Shown: positions 35,237-44,103 of the stretch, one piece after another | Position numbering within the stretch: the stretch's first letter is position 1 | How the letters are laid out: every line of letters starts with the position of its first letter | Source: Shimia sp047124445 | Lineage (GTDB): Bacteria; Pseudomonadota; Alphaproteobacteria; Rhodobacterales; Rhodobacteraceae | Assembly: GCF_047124445.1 (NCBI RefSeq) | Contig: NZ_CP138921.1 | Location: 1,240,001 to 1,304,000, forward strand | DNA length: 64,000 bases | Reading direction: 5' to 3' | Translations under genes and position numbers: made by a program | The notes under the pieces: generated by a model | The model's input: the letters and a program-made list of their open reading frames with translations, nothing else | What the model was told of the DNA's origin: nothing | Database searches by the model: none

Positions 35237-35533
35237 ATGCAGGCGTGCCTTGCCAAACTGGACCGTCTCAACCGCCCGCGAATTCTCATCCGTGCGACCA
35301 AAGTACGGCTCGCATAATAAATTAGATATCAATGCCTTAAGAGACGGACCTCACGCACACCTCCACCCTCATAGAGAGAAGAGATGTTGTACCTTTTTTC
35401 TTTGGAAAGCACCCTCAAGCAGTAGCGGCCCACAGGCGTGGCGGCTTACTCGATAGGGAAACATGTCGACCTTTTGATCGCCATGCAAAGCGAGGCCCAC
35501 CTGTTGCGGGCCACGCAATCGCATCATCTGTGA
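35237..35533 (+). pseudogene. DUF6477-like gene with four in-frame stops
   Basis: One 98-codon frame runs from ATG (AAGGGG 6-7 nt upstream) to TGA. It carries four internal stops: TAA TAA at codons 27-28 (35315-35320), TAG at codon 46 (35372) and TAG at codon 63 (35423). Around the stops the frame reads like DUF6477: LDRLNRPRILIRATKVRLA at the start and AAYSIGKHVDLLIAMQSEA then HLLRA at the end, with LFSLESTLKQ between. No frameshift is needed. The end abuts the convergent MttB paralogue 2 stop. The family match is from memory. Confidence 0.7.
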
Positions 35534-37084
35534 TCAGACAAAACTGTCCGGTATAGAGGCCTTTTTCTCAGCCACATAGGCCCGCAGCGCCTTTTCGATT
35601 TCCGGATCAAGCGCCGGCTGTTGGTACGCATCCAGCAGCTCGGTCACCCGTGCCGAGGCCAGCGCTTGCGTATCCCGTCCACCTTCGTCAGACCAGGTCT
35701 CAAATGGCTTATAGTCGAGCAACTCGGACCGCCAGAAGGCGTCTTTGAAGTTTGCCTGCGTATGTGCACAGCCAAGGTAGTGCCCGCCCGGACCAACTTC
35801 TCGCACCGCATCCATGGCCTGCGCGTTTTCATCATAGGCCACGCCTGCCGCCATCTTGTGCAGCGCGCCAAGCTGATCCGCATCCATCACAAACTTCTCA
35901 AAGCTGGACACCAATCCGCCTTCGAGCCAGCCACAGCTGTGCAGCATGAAGTTCACGCCACCGGTCAGCGCCGCGTTCAACGTGTTGGCCGTTTCATAAG
36001 CCGCCTGCGCATCTGGCATCTTGGAGCCACACAGTCCACCACCGGAGCGGAACGGCAATCCCATGCGACGGGCCAACTGACCTGCACCAGAAAGGATCTG
36101 ACTCGCTTCAGGCGTGCCAAAGGTCGGCGCACCAGAGTTCATGTCAATCGAAGTCACAAAAGCCCCAAAGATCACTGGCGCGCCCGGGCGGATCAACTGG
36201 CTGTAGGCGATACCAGCCAATACTTCCGCCAAAACCTGCGTCAACGTGCCAACCACGCTCACCGGCGCCATCGCGCCACCAACGATAAACGGCGACACGA
36301 TGCAGGCCTGATTGTTCTTCGCATAGACCTCCAACGCGCCCATCATGATGTCGTCAAACGTCATCGGCGAGTTGATGTTGATCAGCGAGGTCATCACCGT
36401 GTTGTTCTGCACAAACTCCTTGCCAAACAGGATTTCGCACATCTCCACGCTGTCCTGTGCCCGGCTTGGTTCAGTGACAGAGCCCATAAACGGCTTGTCG
36501 CTCAGGGTCATGTGGGCCAGCAACATGTCGAGGTGCCGTTTGTTGACCGGCACATCGGTCGGCTCACACACGGTGCCGCCGGAATGGTGCAGCCACTTGG
36601 ACATATAGCCCAGCTTCACGAACTTCTCGAAATCCGCCATCGTGGCATAGCGGCGGCCACCTTCGGCATCACGCACAAACGGCGGGCCATAGACCGGCGC
36701 ACAGACCAACGTGTTGCCACCAATCTCTACATTGCGCTCAGGATTGCGGGCGTGCTGAGTGATCCGCGACGGCGCGGTCTTGCACAGCTCCCGCGCCATG
36801 CCTTTGGGGATGCGCACACGCTCGGCCTGATAATCGACATCGGCGCCGGCCTCTTTCCACCGGTCCAGTGCCGCTTTGTTGTTCACAAAGTTGACGCCCA
36901 CTTCTTCCAGAAGAATGTCGGCATTGGTTTCGATGATCTGGAGCGCCTCTTCGTTCAGCACCTCCAACAGCGGCATGTTGCGTTCAATGAACTTTGCGGC
37001 CTCGATTTTTACACCGGTGCGAGCCGCGCGCCGTGCCGCCCCTCCACCGCCGCGTCCCCGACGCCGTGTCGCTGCTTCTGCCAT
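35534..37084 (-). CDS. MttB family (non-pyrrolysine) methyltransferase, paralogue 2
   Basis: The 516-residue paralogue of the gene at 30503 shares RFPRALV/RIPKGMA, SK(L/M)PD-QA and GGPGHYLG blocks. No in-frame TAG occurs. The N-terminal ~20 residues are again Arg/Gly/Ala-rich (RRRGRGGGGAARRAAR), an uncommon tail that may bind nucleic acid or be a disordered extension. A good GAGGAT site precedes the ATG. No corrinoid protein or corrinoid methyltransferase gene is adjacent. It is probably a methylated-amine demethylase of unknown substrate; divergent from guaA. Confidence 0.87.
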   Translation of the reverse strand: MAEAATRRRGRGGGGAARRAARTGVKIEAAKFIERNMPLLEVLNEEALQIIETNADILLEEVGVNFVNNKAALDRWKEAGADVDYQAERVRIPKGMARELCKTAPSRITQHARNPERNVEIGGNTLVCAPVYGPPFVRDAEGGRRYATMADFEKFVKLGYMSKWLHHSGGTVCEPTDVPVNKRHLDMLLAHMTLSDKPFMGSVTEPSRAQDSVEMCEILFGKEFVQNNTVMTSLININSPMTFDDIMMGALEVYAKNNQACIVSPFIVGGAMAPVSVVGTLTQVLAEVLAGIAYSQLIRPGAPVIFGAFVTSIDMNSGAPTFGTPEASQILSGAGQLARRMGLPFRSGGGLCGSKMPDAQAAYETANTLNAALTGGVNFMLHSCGWLEGGLVSSFEKFVMDADQLGALHKMAAGVAYDENAQAMDAVREVGPGGHYLGCAHTQANFKDAFWRSELLDYKPFETWSDEGGRDTQALASARVTELLDAYQQPALDPEIEKALRAYVAEKKASIPDSFV

Positions 37085-37310
37085 GACTTATCCTCACAGG
37101 CTGAGTTGGTTTCCTTGTGAAAGAATTACCCCTCACACCAAGTCCTCTCCGGTTGGTTAGCGTCCTTTGAAACAAAAATGCGACATTGACCAGTCGTTTT
37201 AGGCCCTTCCTCTCCGCCCTCCTGCGGTTGTTTGCCTCTTGTGGCAAAAACCCTGATTTGAAGGTGCGAACGATCTTGCGAAAAACGCCACTCTTCTCTA
37301 TGCGTCCGCC

Positions 37311-38870
37311 ATGACCCAGACATCCCACGACCGCCTTCTTATCATTGACTTCGGCAGCCAGGTCACCCAGCTGATCGCCCGTCGCCTGCGCGAGCTGAAC
37401 GTCTACTGTGAAATCCACCCGTATCAGAACGTCGACATGGACTTCGTGCGCAGCTATGCGCCGAAAGCTGTGATCTTCTCCGGCGGCCCAGATAGCGTGA
37501 CCCGCGAGGGATCCCCACGCGCGCCGCAAGAGATTTTTGACTACGGCGTGCCAATCCTTGGCATTTGCTACGGTCAGCAGACCATGATGACCCAATTGGG
37601 CGGCAAGGTCGAAAGCGGCCACGGCACCGCGGAATTTGGCCGCGCGTATGTGACCCCCAAAGACGGCTTGGACATTCTGGACGGTTGGTTTGCCGATGGC
37701 GACGAGCAAGTTTGGATGAGCCATGGCGACCATGTCTCTGAAATTGCACCGGGTTTTGAGGTTTACGGCACCTCACCAAACGCGCCATACGCCATCACTG
37801 CGGACACTTCGCGCCACTTCTACGCGGTGCAGTTCCACCCCGAAGTGCACCACACGCCAAACGGCGCAAAGCTCTATGAGAACTTCGTAAAACTGGCCGG
37901 TTTCAAAGGCGACTGGACCATGGGCGCCTACCGCGCTGAGATGGTCGAGAAGATCAAAGCACAAGTGGGCGACAAGAAAGTCATCTGCGCGCTCTCCGGC
38001 GGCGTGGACAGCTCTGTGGCCGCAGCCCTGTTACACGAAGCCATTGGTGATCAGCTCACCTGTGTCTTTGTCGACCACGGCCTACTGCGCAAGAATGAGG
38101 CCGACGAAGTGGTCGGCATGTTCCGCGACCACATGAACTTGCAGGTGATCCACGCGGATGAAACCGAACTGTTCCTTGGCGAACTGGAAGGTCAATCCGA
38201 CCCGGAAACCAAGCGCAAGATCATCGGCAAGCTCTTTATCGACGTGTTCCAGAAATACGCCGACCAGATCGAAGGCGCCGAATTCCTGGCACAAGGCACG
38301 CTCTACCCGGATGTGATCGAGTCTGTGTCCTTCTCCGGCGGTCCTTCCGTGACCATCAAAAGCCACCACAACGTCGGTGGCCTGCCAGAAAAAATGGGCC
38401 TCAAGCTGGTCGAGCCCCTTCGTGAACTGTTCAAAGACGAAGTCCGCGCCTTGGGTCACGAACTGGGCCTGCCTGCGCACTTCATCGGCCGCCACCCCTT
38501 CCCGGGACCAGGCCTGGCCATTCGCTGCCCGGGCGAGATCACCCGCGAGAAGCTGGAGATCCTGCGCGAAGCCGACGCGATCTATATCGACCAGATCCGA
38601 AAGCACGGCCTCTATGATGACATCTGGCAAGCCTTTGTTGCGATCCTGCCTGTGCGCACCGTGGGCGTGATGGGCGACGGTCGCACCTACGACTACGCCT
38701 GTGCCCTGCGTGCAGTGACCTCGGTGGACGGCATGACCGCGGATTACTACCCGTTCAGCCACGAGTTCCTTGGTGAGACCGCCACGCGGATCATCAACGA
38801 GGTCAAAGGCATCAACCGTTGTACCTACGACATCACCTCGAAGCCTCCAGGCACCATCGAGTGGGAATAA
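37311..38870 (+). CDS. guaA: GMP synthase (glutamine-hydrolysing)
   Basis: The product converts XMP to GMP. It has 519 residues in three parts. The class I amidotransferase has the catalytic Cys in GICYGQQ and the His-Glu pair in QFHPEVHHT. The ATP-pyrophosphatase domain has the SGGVDSSVAA P-loop near 228. The C-terminal dimerisation domain ends NRCTYDITSKPPGTIEWE, the standard GuaA end. It is monocistronic and closed by a strong terminator. Confidence 0.98.
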   Translation: MTQTSHDRLLIIDFGSQVTQLIARRLRELNVYCEIHPYQNVDMDFVRSYAPKAVIFSGGPDSVTREGSPRAPQEIFDYGVPILGICYGQQTMMTQLGGKVESGHGTAEFGRAYVTPKDGLDILDGWFADGDEQVWMSHGDHVSEIAPGFEVYGTSPNAPYAITADTSRHFYAVQFHPEVHHTPNGAKLYENFVKLAGFKGDWTMGAYRAEMVEKIKAQVGDKKVICALSGGVDSSVAAALLHEAIGDQLTCVFVDHGLLRKNEADEVVGMFRDHMNLQVIHADETELFLGELEGQSDPETKRKIIGKLFIDVFQKYADQIEGAEFLAQGTLYPDVIESVSFSGGPSVTIKSHHNVGGLPEKMGLKLVEPLRELFKDEVRALGHELGLPAHFIGRHPFPGPGLAIRCPGEITREKLEILREADAIYIDQIRKHGLYDDIWQAFVAILPVRTVGVMGDGRTYDYACALRAVTSVDGMTADYYPFSHEFLGETATRIINEVKGINRCTYDITSKPPGTIEWE

Positions 38871-38876
38871 GCTTTC

Positions 38877-38910
38877 AAAGAATGCCGCGCCTTGTGCGCG
38901 GCATTTCTTT
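38877..38910. terminator. Bidirectional terminator between guaA and methyltransferase
   Basis: Perfect 10-bp arms (AATGCCGCGC/GCGCGGCATT) are flanked by A on one side and T on the other, so it can serve both convergent genes. Confidence 0.9.
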
Positions 38911-39679
38911 ACTCAGCCGCCACGCCTAACGGTATCATCACGCTTTGCGCTGTCTCACTGTTCTTATAAGCACTGTGCCCTCGCAACTGGTCATGCAGAT
39001 CCGCCAATTGGGTGTCCTGTCTGGCCGGTGCCATCGGCGCATAGGGACGCAGTTGCGTGCCAAAATCCGACGTCTTGGTCCAGATCGCCAGCCCAGTGGA
39101 CCCAAACTTCATTTCCATGCGCAGGCAATCCAAATTGGCATAAAACAGCTCGCGAATGAGTTGCTGCAAGGCGCGATTGATCATCTCTTTGCGCGCGCTG
39201 TCTTTGCGGTTGCCATACATGTAGGGCACCGGGTCCACGTCATCGAACACAATCCGCCCGCCGCGTCGCACCTTGGGAAACCAGGCCATGATCTCGGCAT
39301 AGACCTGCGCCACCGTGTGCATGCTGTCCACATAAACCAAATCAATCCCGTCATTAAGCCGCGGCGCTGCCGACACCACCGCATTCGCATCCTTGCTGTC
39401 TGATTGCACAAACCGCCAGTTTGGCCCACCGCCAGCCGCGGAACAGTCCTCGATATCAACAGACACCAGCACCCCATCGCCACCATGCAACCCGTTGAGC
39501 ATCGCCTTTGTTGCCTGCCCTTTCCACGTGCCCAACTCCAGGAATGTCCCATCCGGATAAGCCAAGGCAGCATCACGTAAACACAACAGCTGATCTGCGG
39601 CCGACGCCTCCTCGCTTTGCGCTTCCCGCAGCTCGATCAACCGATCAACATAATCTTGGTATGGGGCAGTCTGTGTCAT
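38909..39679 (-). CDS. Class I SAM-dependent methyltransferase (TylF/rhamnosyl-type)
   Basis: The 256-residue protein has the SAM-binding motif I FLELGTWKGQATKAM. An acidic post-I VDIED and the RRGGRIVFDDV block of macrocin-type O-methyltransferases follow, and the C-terminal tail is hydrophilic. The substrate is unknown. The start overlaps the stop of a 50-residue ORF upstream (ATGA), so the two are likely coupled. The motif region DSMHTVAQVYAEIMAWFP supports methyltransferase over other Rossmann proteins. Confidence 0.8.
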   Translation of the reverse strand: MTQTAPYQDYVDRLIELREAQSEEASAADQLLCLRDAALAYPDGTFLELGTWKGQATKAMLNGLHGGDGVLVSVDIEDCSAAGGGPNWRFVQSDSKDANAVVSAAPRLNDGIDLVYVDSMHTVAQVYAEIMAWFPKVRRGGRIVFDDVDPVPYMYGNRKDSARKEMINRALQQLIRELFYANLDCLRMEMKFGSTGLAIWTKTSDFGTQLRPYAPMAPARQDTQLADLHDQLRGHSAYKNSETAQSVMIPLGVAAE

Positions 39680-39828
39680 AGTTCGTGGTCCTCCTGCACT
39701 GTCATGAGGGCACGCCTAAGGACTTCGTCAATGCATGTGACGATTGCCTCACGCAAAGGTGCCTGTTGGCTCACATGAAGTTCAGCCACCGTGTGAAAAT
39801 CAGCCTCTAAATGGACCACTTGAAACAT
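39676..39828 (-). CDS. Small protein coupled to methyltransferase
   Basis: This 50-codon ORF starts MFQVVHLEADFHTVAELH and has a helical, acidic-hydrophobic character throughout. Its TGA overlaps the ATG of the methyltransferase. The ribosome site is weak. I recognise no family. The ATGA overlap and balanced composition favour a real coding sequence over chance. Confidence 0.45.
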   Translation of the reverse strand: MFQVVHLEADFHTVAELHVSQQAPLREAIVTCIDEVLRRALMTVQEDHEL

Positions 39829-39945
39829 TCTTCTGCCCACATTCGAGCAAAAGTTAATTAGAATTTTCGATTAACCTTTCGCCAGGTTTCGATTTCCCAT
39901 TTGAGTGCATCCACGCGACACTTTCCCAACCAAAGGGACCGGGAC

Positions 39946-40293
39946 ATGCGCATATTCTTCACGTTCACACTTCTGTCTTTTGCAACGCCCCAAGCTTTTG
40001 CCGCGCCACCGCTGGCCTGTGAAATGCGCAACTCCCCATTGGTCTTCACGGTCACCGACAAAGCCGTGCACATGCGCACCGGCGAGAAATCCCGCACCCT
40101 ACCCGCAAAAGCCCTGCCACAAGATCACGAGGGCTGGCCCCGCGTCTGGCTACTACAAGAACCGCCAAGTGCGCATATGTTGCTGGTCTCCGAAGGCACC
40201 TGCCAAACCGACTACGGCACCTTTCCACTCTCTGTGTCGCTCAACACGCTTGGCCTTGGTCAACGCTCTGGCTGCTGCACCATCGCGGAGTGA
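39946..40293 (+). CDS. Small periplasmic protein
   Basis: The 115-residue product has a signal peptide (MRIFFTFTLLSFATPQAFA, cleavage after AFA). The mature part has four cysteines (LACEMRN, EGTCQT, and a terminal SGCCTIAE), which may form disulphides. No domain is recognised. ATG 39946 is chosen because an upstream extension would hide the signal peptide. No operon partner is evident. Confidence 0.68.
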   Translation: MRIFFTFTLLSFATPQAFAAPPLACEMRNSPLVFTVTDKAVHMRTGEKSRTLPAKALPQDHEGWPRVWLLQEPPSAHMLLVSEGTCQTDYGTFPLSVSLNTLGLGQRSGCCTIAE

Positions 40294-40373
40294 TCTGCCG
40301 CCAGCTCTGAACGTCGCGAAATTAGTACACAAGCGCACTTGTTCCTCTGAGCAAGACCTGCCACGGTCCGCGC

Positions 40374-40652
40374 ATGATCAAACTGACCGGATTTATCGAC
40401 GTACCTGCCGACCGCCTCACAGCCGTCTCAGAGGCGCTGCCCAAACACATCGCGCTAACCCGCGCCGAAGCGGGCTGCCTCTCGTTTGAGGTCACACCTG
40501 ATACGGCACATGCCGGACGCTTCCAGGTTTCCGAACTCTTTGTAGATCGCGCGACCTTTGACGCCCATCAAACCCGCACAAAAGCCTCCGAATGGGCAAA
40601 AATCACGGACGGCATCCCCCGCAGCTATCAAATCGAAGACCTGACGGAATGA
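40374..40652 (+). CDS. ABM-fold (antibiotic biosynthesis monooxygenase-like) protein
   Basis: The 92-residue ferredoxin-like protein carries the pattern MIKLTGFIDVPADRL, EAGCLSFEVTPD, and FQVSELFVDRATFDAHQTR with the conserved His. Such proteins act as small oxygenases or stress-related proteins. Its stop overlaps the next gene's start (ATGA), so it forms a coupled pair with an EamA transporter. The same kind of pairing (small enzyme-like protein plus EamA exporter) occurs in the SoxR operon at 18.4-19.8 kb. Confidence 0.84.
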   Translation: MIKLTGFIDVPADRLTAVSEALPKHIALTRAEAGCLSFEVTPDTAHAGRFQVSELFVDRATFDAHQTRTKASEWAKITDGIPRSYQIEDLTE

Positions 40653-41521
40653 ACGACACCCTTAAAGCCGCCTTCTGGATGAGTGGCGCAATTCTGTCTT
40701 TCACCTCTATGGCGATTGCAGGCCGTGCGGTGAGCTTTGAACTCGATACCTTCGAGATCATGATGTATCGCAGCTTTGTTGGTGTTGTGCTTGTTGTCGT
40801 GGTCGCCGGACTGGCAGGCACCTTAAACCAGGTCACACGTCGCAATATGGGCCTGCATTTCATCCGCAACCTGAGCCATTTCGCCGGTCAGAACCTCTGG
40901 TTCTATGCACTCACGGTAATTCCCTTGGCTCAGGTCTTTGCGCTGGAGTTCACTTCCCCCATCTGGGCCATCTTGCTCTCCCCGCTGATCCTGGGAGAAA
41001 AACTGCGCCCAATTGGGTTACTTGCCGCCCTGATTGGCTTTTTTGGCATCCTGATCGTCGCCCGTCCCAACCCTCAGACGCTCGACGTTGGCCAGATCGC
41101 CGCGGCCTGCGCCGCCATCGGCTTCGCCCTCTCTGCGCTGTTCACCCGCAAACTGACCCGCACAGAAAGCATCACCTGCATTCTGTTCTACCTGACCGTC
41201 ATGCAGGCCGCCTTCGGGGTGGTCTTTGCAGGCTTTGACGGCGACATCGCCTTGCCCTCGGCCAACAGCTTGCCGTGGATCGTGCTGATCGCCTGTGCCG
41301 GGCTCGTGGCACACTACTGCCTGACCACGGCCCTGCGACTCGCACCCGCCTCGGTTGTTATGCCCATCGACTTCATTCGGTTGCCGCTTATTGCTGTTGT
41401 AGGAATGACACTATACGCAGAACAAATCGATGTTTGGGTGCTGGTCGGAGCAGCAGTGATTTTTGCGGGCAATTACCTGAACATATTGTCCCAATTGCGC
41501 CTAAAGCCTGCGCCAAAGTGA
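40649..41521 (+). CDS. DMT superfamily (EamA) transporter
   Basis: The 290-residue inner-membrane protein has ten hydrophobic segments in two EamA repeats. They run from LKAAFWMSGAILSFTSMAIAG to VLVGAAVIFAGNYLNIL. The start at 40649 is set by ATGA overlap with the ABM gene. The conserved EFTSPIWAILLSPLILGEKL block near the end of the first repeat is typical. The substrate is unknown. Confidence 0.88.
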   Translation: MNDTLKAAFWMSGAILSFTSMAIAGRAVSFELDTFEIMMYRSFVGVVLVVVVAGLAGTLNQVTRRNMGLHFIRNLSHFAGQNLWFYALTVIPLAQVFALEFTSPIWAILLSPLILGEKLRPIGLLAALIGFFGILIVARPNPQTLDVGQIAAACAAIGFALSALFTRKLTRTESITCILFYLTVMQAAFGVVFAGFDGDIALPSANSLPWIVLIACAGLVAHYCLTTALRLAPASVVMPIDFIRLPLIAVVGMTLYAEQIDVWVLVGAAVIFAGNYLNILSQLRLKPAPK

Positions 41522-41549
41522 CGCAAAGTCATGCTTTGTTCCGGCTTAC

Positions 41550-41561
41550 GTCAACGTTGAC
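41550..41561. promoter_or_regulatory. Palindrome upstream of FadL-type gene
   Basis: GTCAACGTTGAC is a perfect 12-bp palindrome, 68 bp before the outer-membrane protein start, within a TTAC-palindrome-TTAA context. It is a candidate regulator site; the regulator is not identifiable. Confidence 0.35.
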
Positions 41562-41628
41562 TTAAACAAAGTTGCCCGAATAGCCTGATGGTCACAAATA
41601 AAATAACACTCAAAAAAACACGGGACAC

Positions 41629-42720
41629 ATGAAGATGAAAAAAGCGCTATGGGGAGCCACTGCACTGACTTTGGTCGCTAGCACGTCTTTTGCGGGCGGC
41701 ATCGACCGCTCCGGCCAAGGGGTCAACATCCTCTTTGAAGAAGGCAACTACGTTCAGTTTACCTGGCAGCACGCTGACCCAAGCGTGACCGGCACCAGCA
41801 CAGTACTGCCAACATCCAACGATGTGGCGCCGTCCTACAACAACCTGTCTTTTGGCTATAAGCACGAAATCAACGAGAACTGGGATCTCGCGTTGATTTA
41901 TGACCAGCCATATGGCGCGCATATCCACTACACCGATGGCCCACTGTCCGCAGGCGGCGCCGCTGGTCTGCCTTATAATGGTCTGGCCGAGATCAACTCC
42001 GACGCTTTGACCGCCCTTCTGCAGTATAACTTCGGCAACGGCTTCAGCATTCACGGTGGTGCGCGTGCGCTCAAAGCGCGTGGCACAATCCAGTCTGGCA
42101 ACGGTATTCTGAACTCCAAGAGCAGCTATGACTTCGGCGGTGTTGTTGGTGTGGCTTATGAAAAGCCTGATATCGCCCTGCGGGTTGCTCTGACCTACGC
42201 CAGCGGCATCAAAAACGGTTTTGAAGGAACAAACTCGGCGTTCCCGGCAGGCGCACAGGCCCGCACCTTCGACGTCGAATTCCCTGAAAGCGTGAACCTC
42301 GACTTCCAGACCGGCGTTGCCGCGAACACGCTGGTATTTGGTTCGGTGCGCTGGGTCGGTTGGGATGGCTTTAGCCTCGACACCACACCGGAAGGCTCCT
42401 GGGTGAATTTTGACAACAACACCACCACCTACACCCTGGGTGTTGGTCAGCGTATCAACGACAAGCTGTCTCTGGCACTACAACTTGGCTATGAGAAAGC
42501 GGGCAACCGCCCAACCACAACCGCTCTGGCCCCGACAACCGGCTCCAAGAGCATTGGTCTGGGCGCAACCTATCAGGTCAACGAGCAACTCTCTGTGTCT
42601 GGCGGCCTGACCTACGCGATTCCTGGCGACCAGTATTTCCAGATGGCACCAGGCGCAAACATCGACTTCAACGACAACTCCGCTTGGGGTGCAGGTATCC
42701 GCATCGGTTACCGCTTCTAA
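41629..42720 (+). CDS. FadL/OmpP1-type outer-membrane transporter
   Basis: The 363-residue outer-membrane beta-barrel has a signal peptide (cleavage after TSFA). The N-terminal plug-like NGxN signature is weak (SGQGVNILFEEGNYVQF). Alternating beta strands run to a C-terminal GAGIRIGYRF that ends in Phe, the barrel assembly signal. By family it moves hydrophobic compounds such as long-chain fatty acids. It is strongly expressed, judging by codon use, and has its own terminator. It stands alone. Confidence 0.87.
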   Translation: MKMKKALWGATALTLVASTSFAGGIDRSGQGVNILFEEGNYVQFTWQHADPSVTGTSTVLPTSNDVAPSYNNLSFGYKHEINENWDLALIYDQPYGAHIHYTDGPLSAGGAAGLPYNGLAEINSDALTALLQYNFGNGFSIHGGARALKARGTIQSGNGILNSKSSYDFGGVVGVAYEKPDIALRVALTYASGIKNGFEGTNSAFPAGAQARTFDVEFPESVNLDFQTGVAANTLVFGSVRWVGWDGFSLDTTPEGSWVNFDNNTTTYTLGVGQRINDKLSLALQLGYEKAGNRPTTTALAPTTGSKSIGLGATYQVNEQLSVSGGLTYAIPGDQYFQMAPGANIDFNDNSAWGAGIRIGYRF

Positions 42721-42742
42721 GCTGAGCGCCAGATACAACGCG

Positions 42743-42770
42743 AAGCCCCGCTTTTTCGGCGGGGCTTTTT
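42743..42770 (+). terminator. Terminator of the FadL-type gene
   Basis: Perfect 9-bp arms (AAGCCCCGC/GCGGGGCTT) with a T-rich 7-nt loop are followed by T5. Confidence 0.93.
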
Positions 42771-42824
42771 CGTTTGCGCAGGTTTCGGAGTGAGCGCCGC
42801 CGCATGAACGGCTAGACCAGTCCC

Positions 42825-43742
42825 ATGAGCACACAAAAACACCTCACGCCTCGCGTCTGGGCCGAACTCTTCCTGCTGGCTGTCCTCTGGGGCGCGGTCT
42901 TCTTTGCCAACCGCATCGCTCTCGATGAGATCGGCCCTCTCACGCTGGTGGCGCATAGAACCCTCTGGGCAGCGCTCCTGCTGTGGCTCGTAATCTTGGC
43001 AACCCGAACCACTCTCCCACGCAGTCCGCGTCTCTGGAGTGCCTTTCTGGTGATGGGGTTGCTCAACAATCTGATCCCCTTCGGCCTGCTCAACTTCGCC
43101 CAACTCACCATCGAAAGTGGCCTCGCTTCGATCTTCAACGCCGCGACTGCATTCTGGGGCGTGCTGCTCGCCGCGCTCTTCCTTCCTGACGAACGCCTGA
43201 CGCTGGCAAAGACCCTCGGCATCGGCCTCGGCTTCTTCGGTGTCGCCACCGCCATCGGCCTCAGCCACCTCACCGCGCTGGACCCGCGTTCCCTCGCCCA
43301 AATCGCTGCCCTGATCGCTACGCTGTCTTACGGCTTCGCTGGTGTTTGGGCCCGCAAACACCTCGCCGGCTGCTCTCCTTTGGTGGCCTCTGCGGGCATG
43401 CTGACCTGCACAACCCTCCTGGCCCTCCCCTTGGCCCACGTCGCGGAGTCTCCCTTTACGCTCAGCCTGTCCGCCCCGACATGGGTCGCCATCGCCTACG
43501 CCGCCATCCTCGGCACCGCCGCCGCTTACCTGCTCTACTACCGCGTCCTCGCGGCCGCTGGCTCCGGCAATCTGCTGGTGGTCACACTGCTGATCCCGCC
43601 TGTTGCCATCCTACTGGGCACCGCCTTCCTCAACGAAGCGCTTCCCCCGCGCGCCTTTGCCGGCTTTGCCCTGCTCACCCTTGGTCTCATCGTGCTGGAC
43701 GGTCGCCTTCTTGCGCGCTTGCGCCACAAAAAACCGACCTGA
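42825..43742 (+). CDS. DMT superfamily (EamA) transporter
   Basis: The 305-residue inner-membrane protein carries two EamA repeats. Typical segments are AVLWGAVFFANRIALDEIGPLTLVAHRTLWAALLLW and the second-repeat TLSYGFAGVWARKHL. It ends with a basic tail (LLARLRHKKPT). The substrate is unknown. It is followed after 67 bp by the DUF1330-TerB pair on the same strand, possibly as one operon. Confidence 0.87.
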   Translation: MSTQKHLTPRVWAELFLLAVLWGAVFFANRIALDEIGPLTLVAHRTLWAALLLWLVILATRTTLPRSPRLWSAFLVMGLLNNLIPFGLLNFAQLTIESGLASIFNAATAFWGVLLAALFLPDERLTLAKTLGIGLGFFGVATAIGLSHLTALDPRSLAQIAALIATLSYGFAGVWARKHLAGCSPLVASAGMLTCTTLLALPLAHVAESPFTLSLSAPTWVAIAYAAILGTAAAYLLYYRVLAAAGSGNLLVVTLLIPPVAILLGTAFLNEALPPRAFAGFALLTLGLIVLDGRLLARLRHKKPT

Positions 43743-43809
43743 CACCGCTTGCCAACCGCCCGCCTGCTTGGCACCTTGCAGGACAACAAAACCAACAAGG
43801 GAGGCCAGA

Positions 43810-44103
43810 ATGGCCAAAGGCTACTGGATCGGTCGCGTCGACGTGGATGACATCGACGGCTATCAGAAATACGTACAGGCCAACGCCAAACCGTTTGCGG
43901 ACTTCGGGGCCAAGTTCCTAATCCGCGGCGGGCAATTCGAAAACCCCGAAGGCAGCGCCCGCAGCCGCAATGTGGTCATTGAATTCCCCAGCTACCAAGC
44001 CGCACTCGACTGCTACAAAAGCGCCGATTACCAAGCCGCCAAAGCCCTGCGTGATCCGGTCAGCACCGGCGACATCGTCATCATCGAGGGCTACGATCCA
44101 TGA
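43810..44103 (+). CDS. DUF1330 family protein
   Basis: The 97-residue ferredoxin-like-fold protein carries KGYWIGRVDVDDIDGYQKYVQANAKPFADFGAKFLIRGGQFE and ARSRNVVIEFPSY, the DUF1330 pattern. GGGAGG precedes the ATG. Its stop overlaps the next start (ATGA), coupling it to the TerB-like gene. No biochemical role is established for the family. Confidence 0.9.
   Translation: MAKGYWIGRVDVDDIDGYQKYVQANAKPFADFGAKFLIRGGQFENPEGSARSRNVVIEFPSYQAALDCYKSADYQAAKALRDPVSTGDIVIIEGYDP

Noticed and set aside
35315..35425. In-frame TAG codons beside an MttB gene as pyrrolysine sites
   Set aside because: Two of the four internal stops are TAA, the affected frame is not a methyltransferase, and both MttB genes here lack in-frame TAG.
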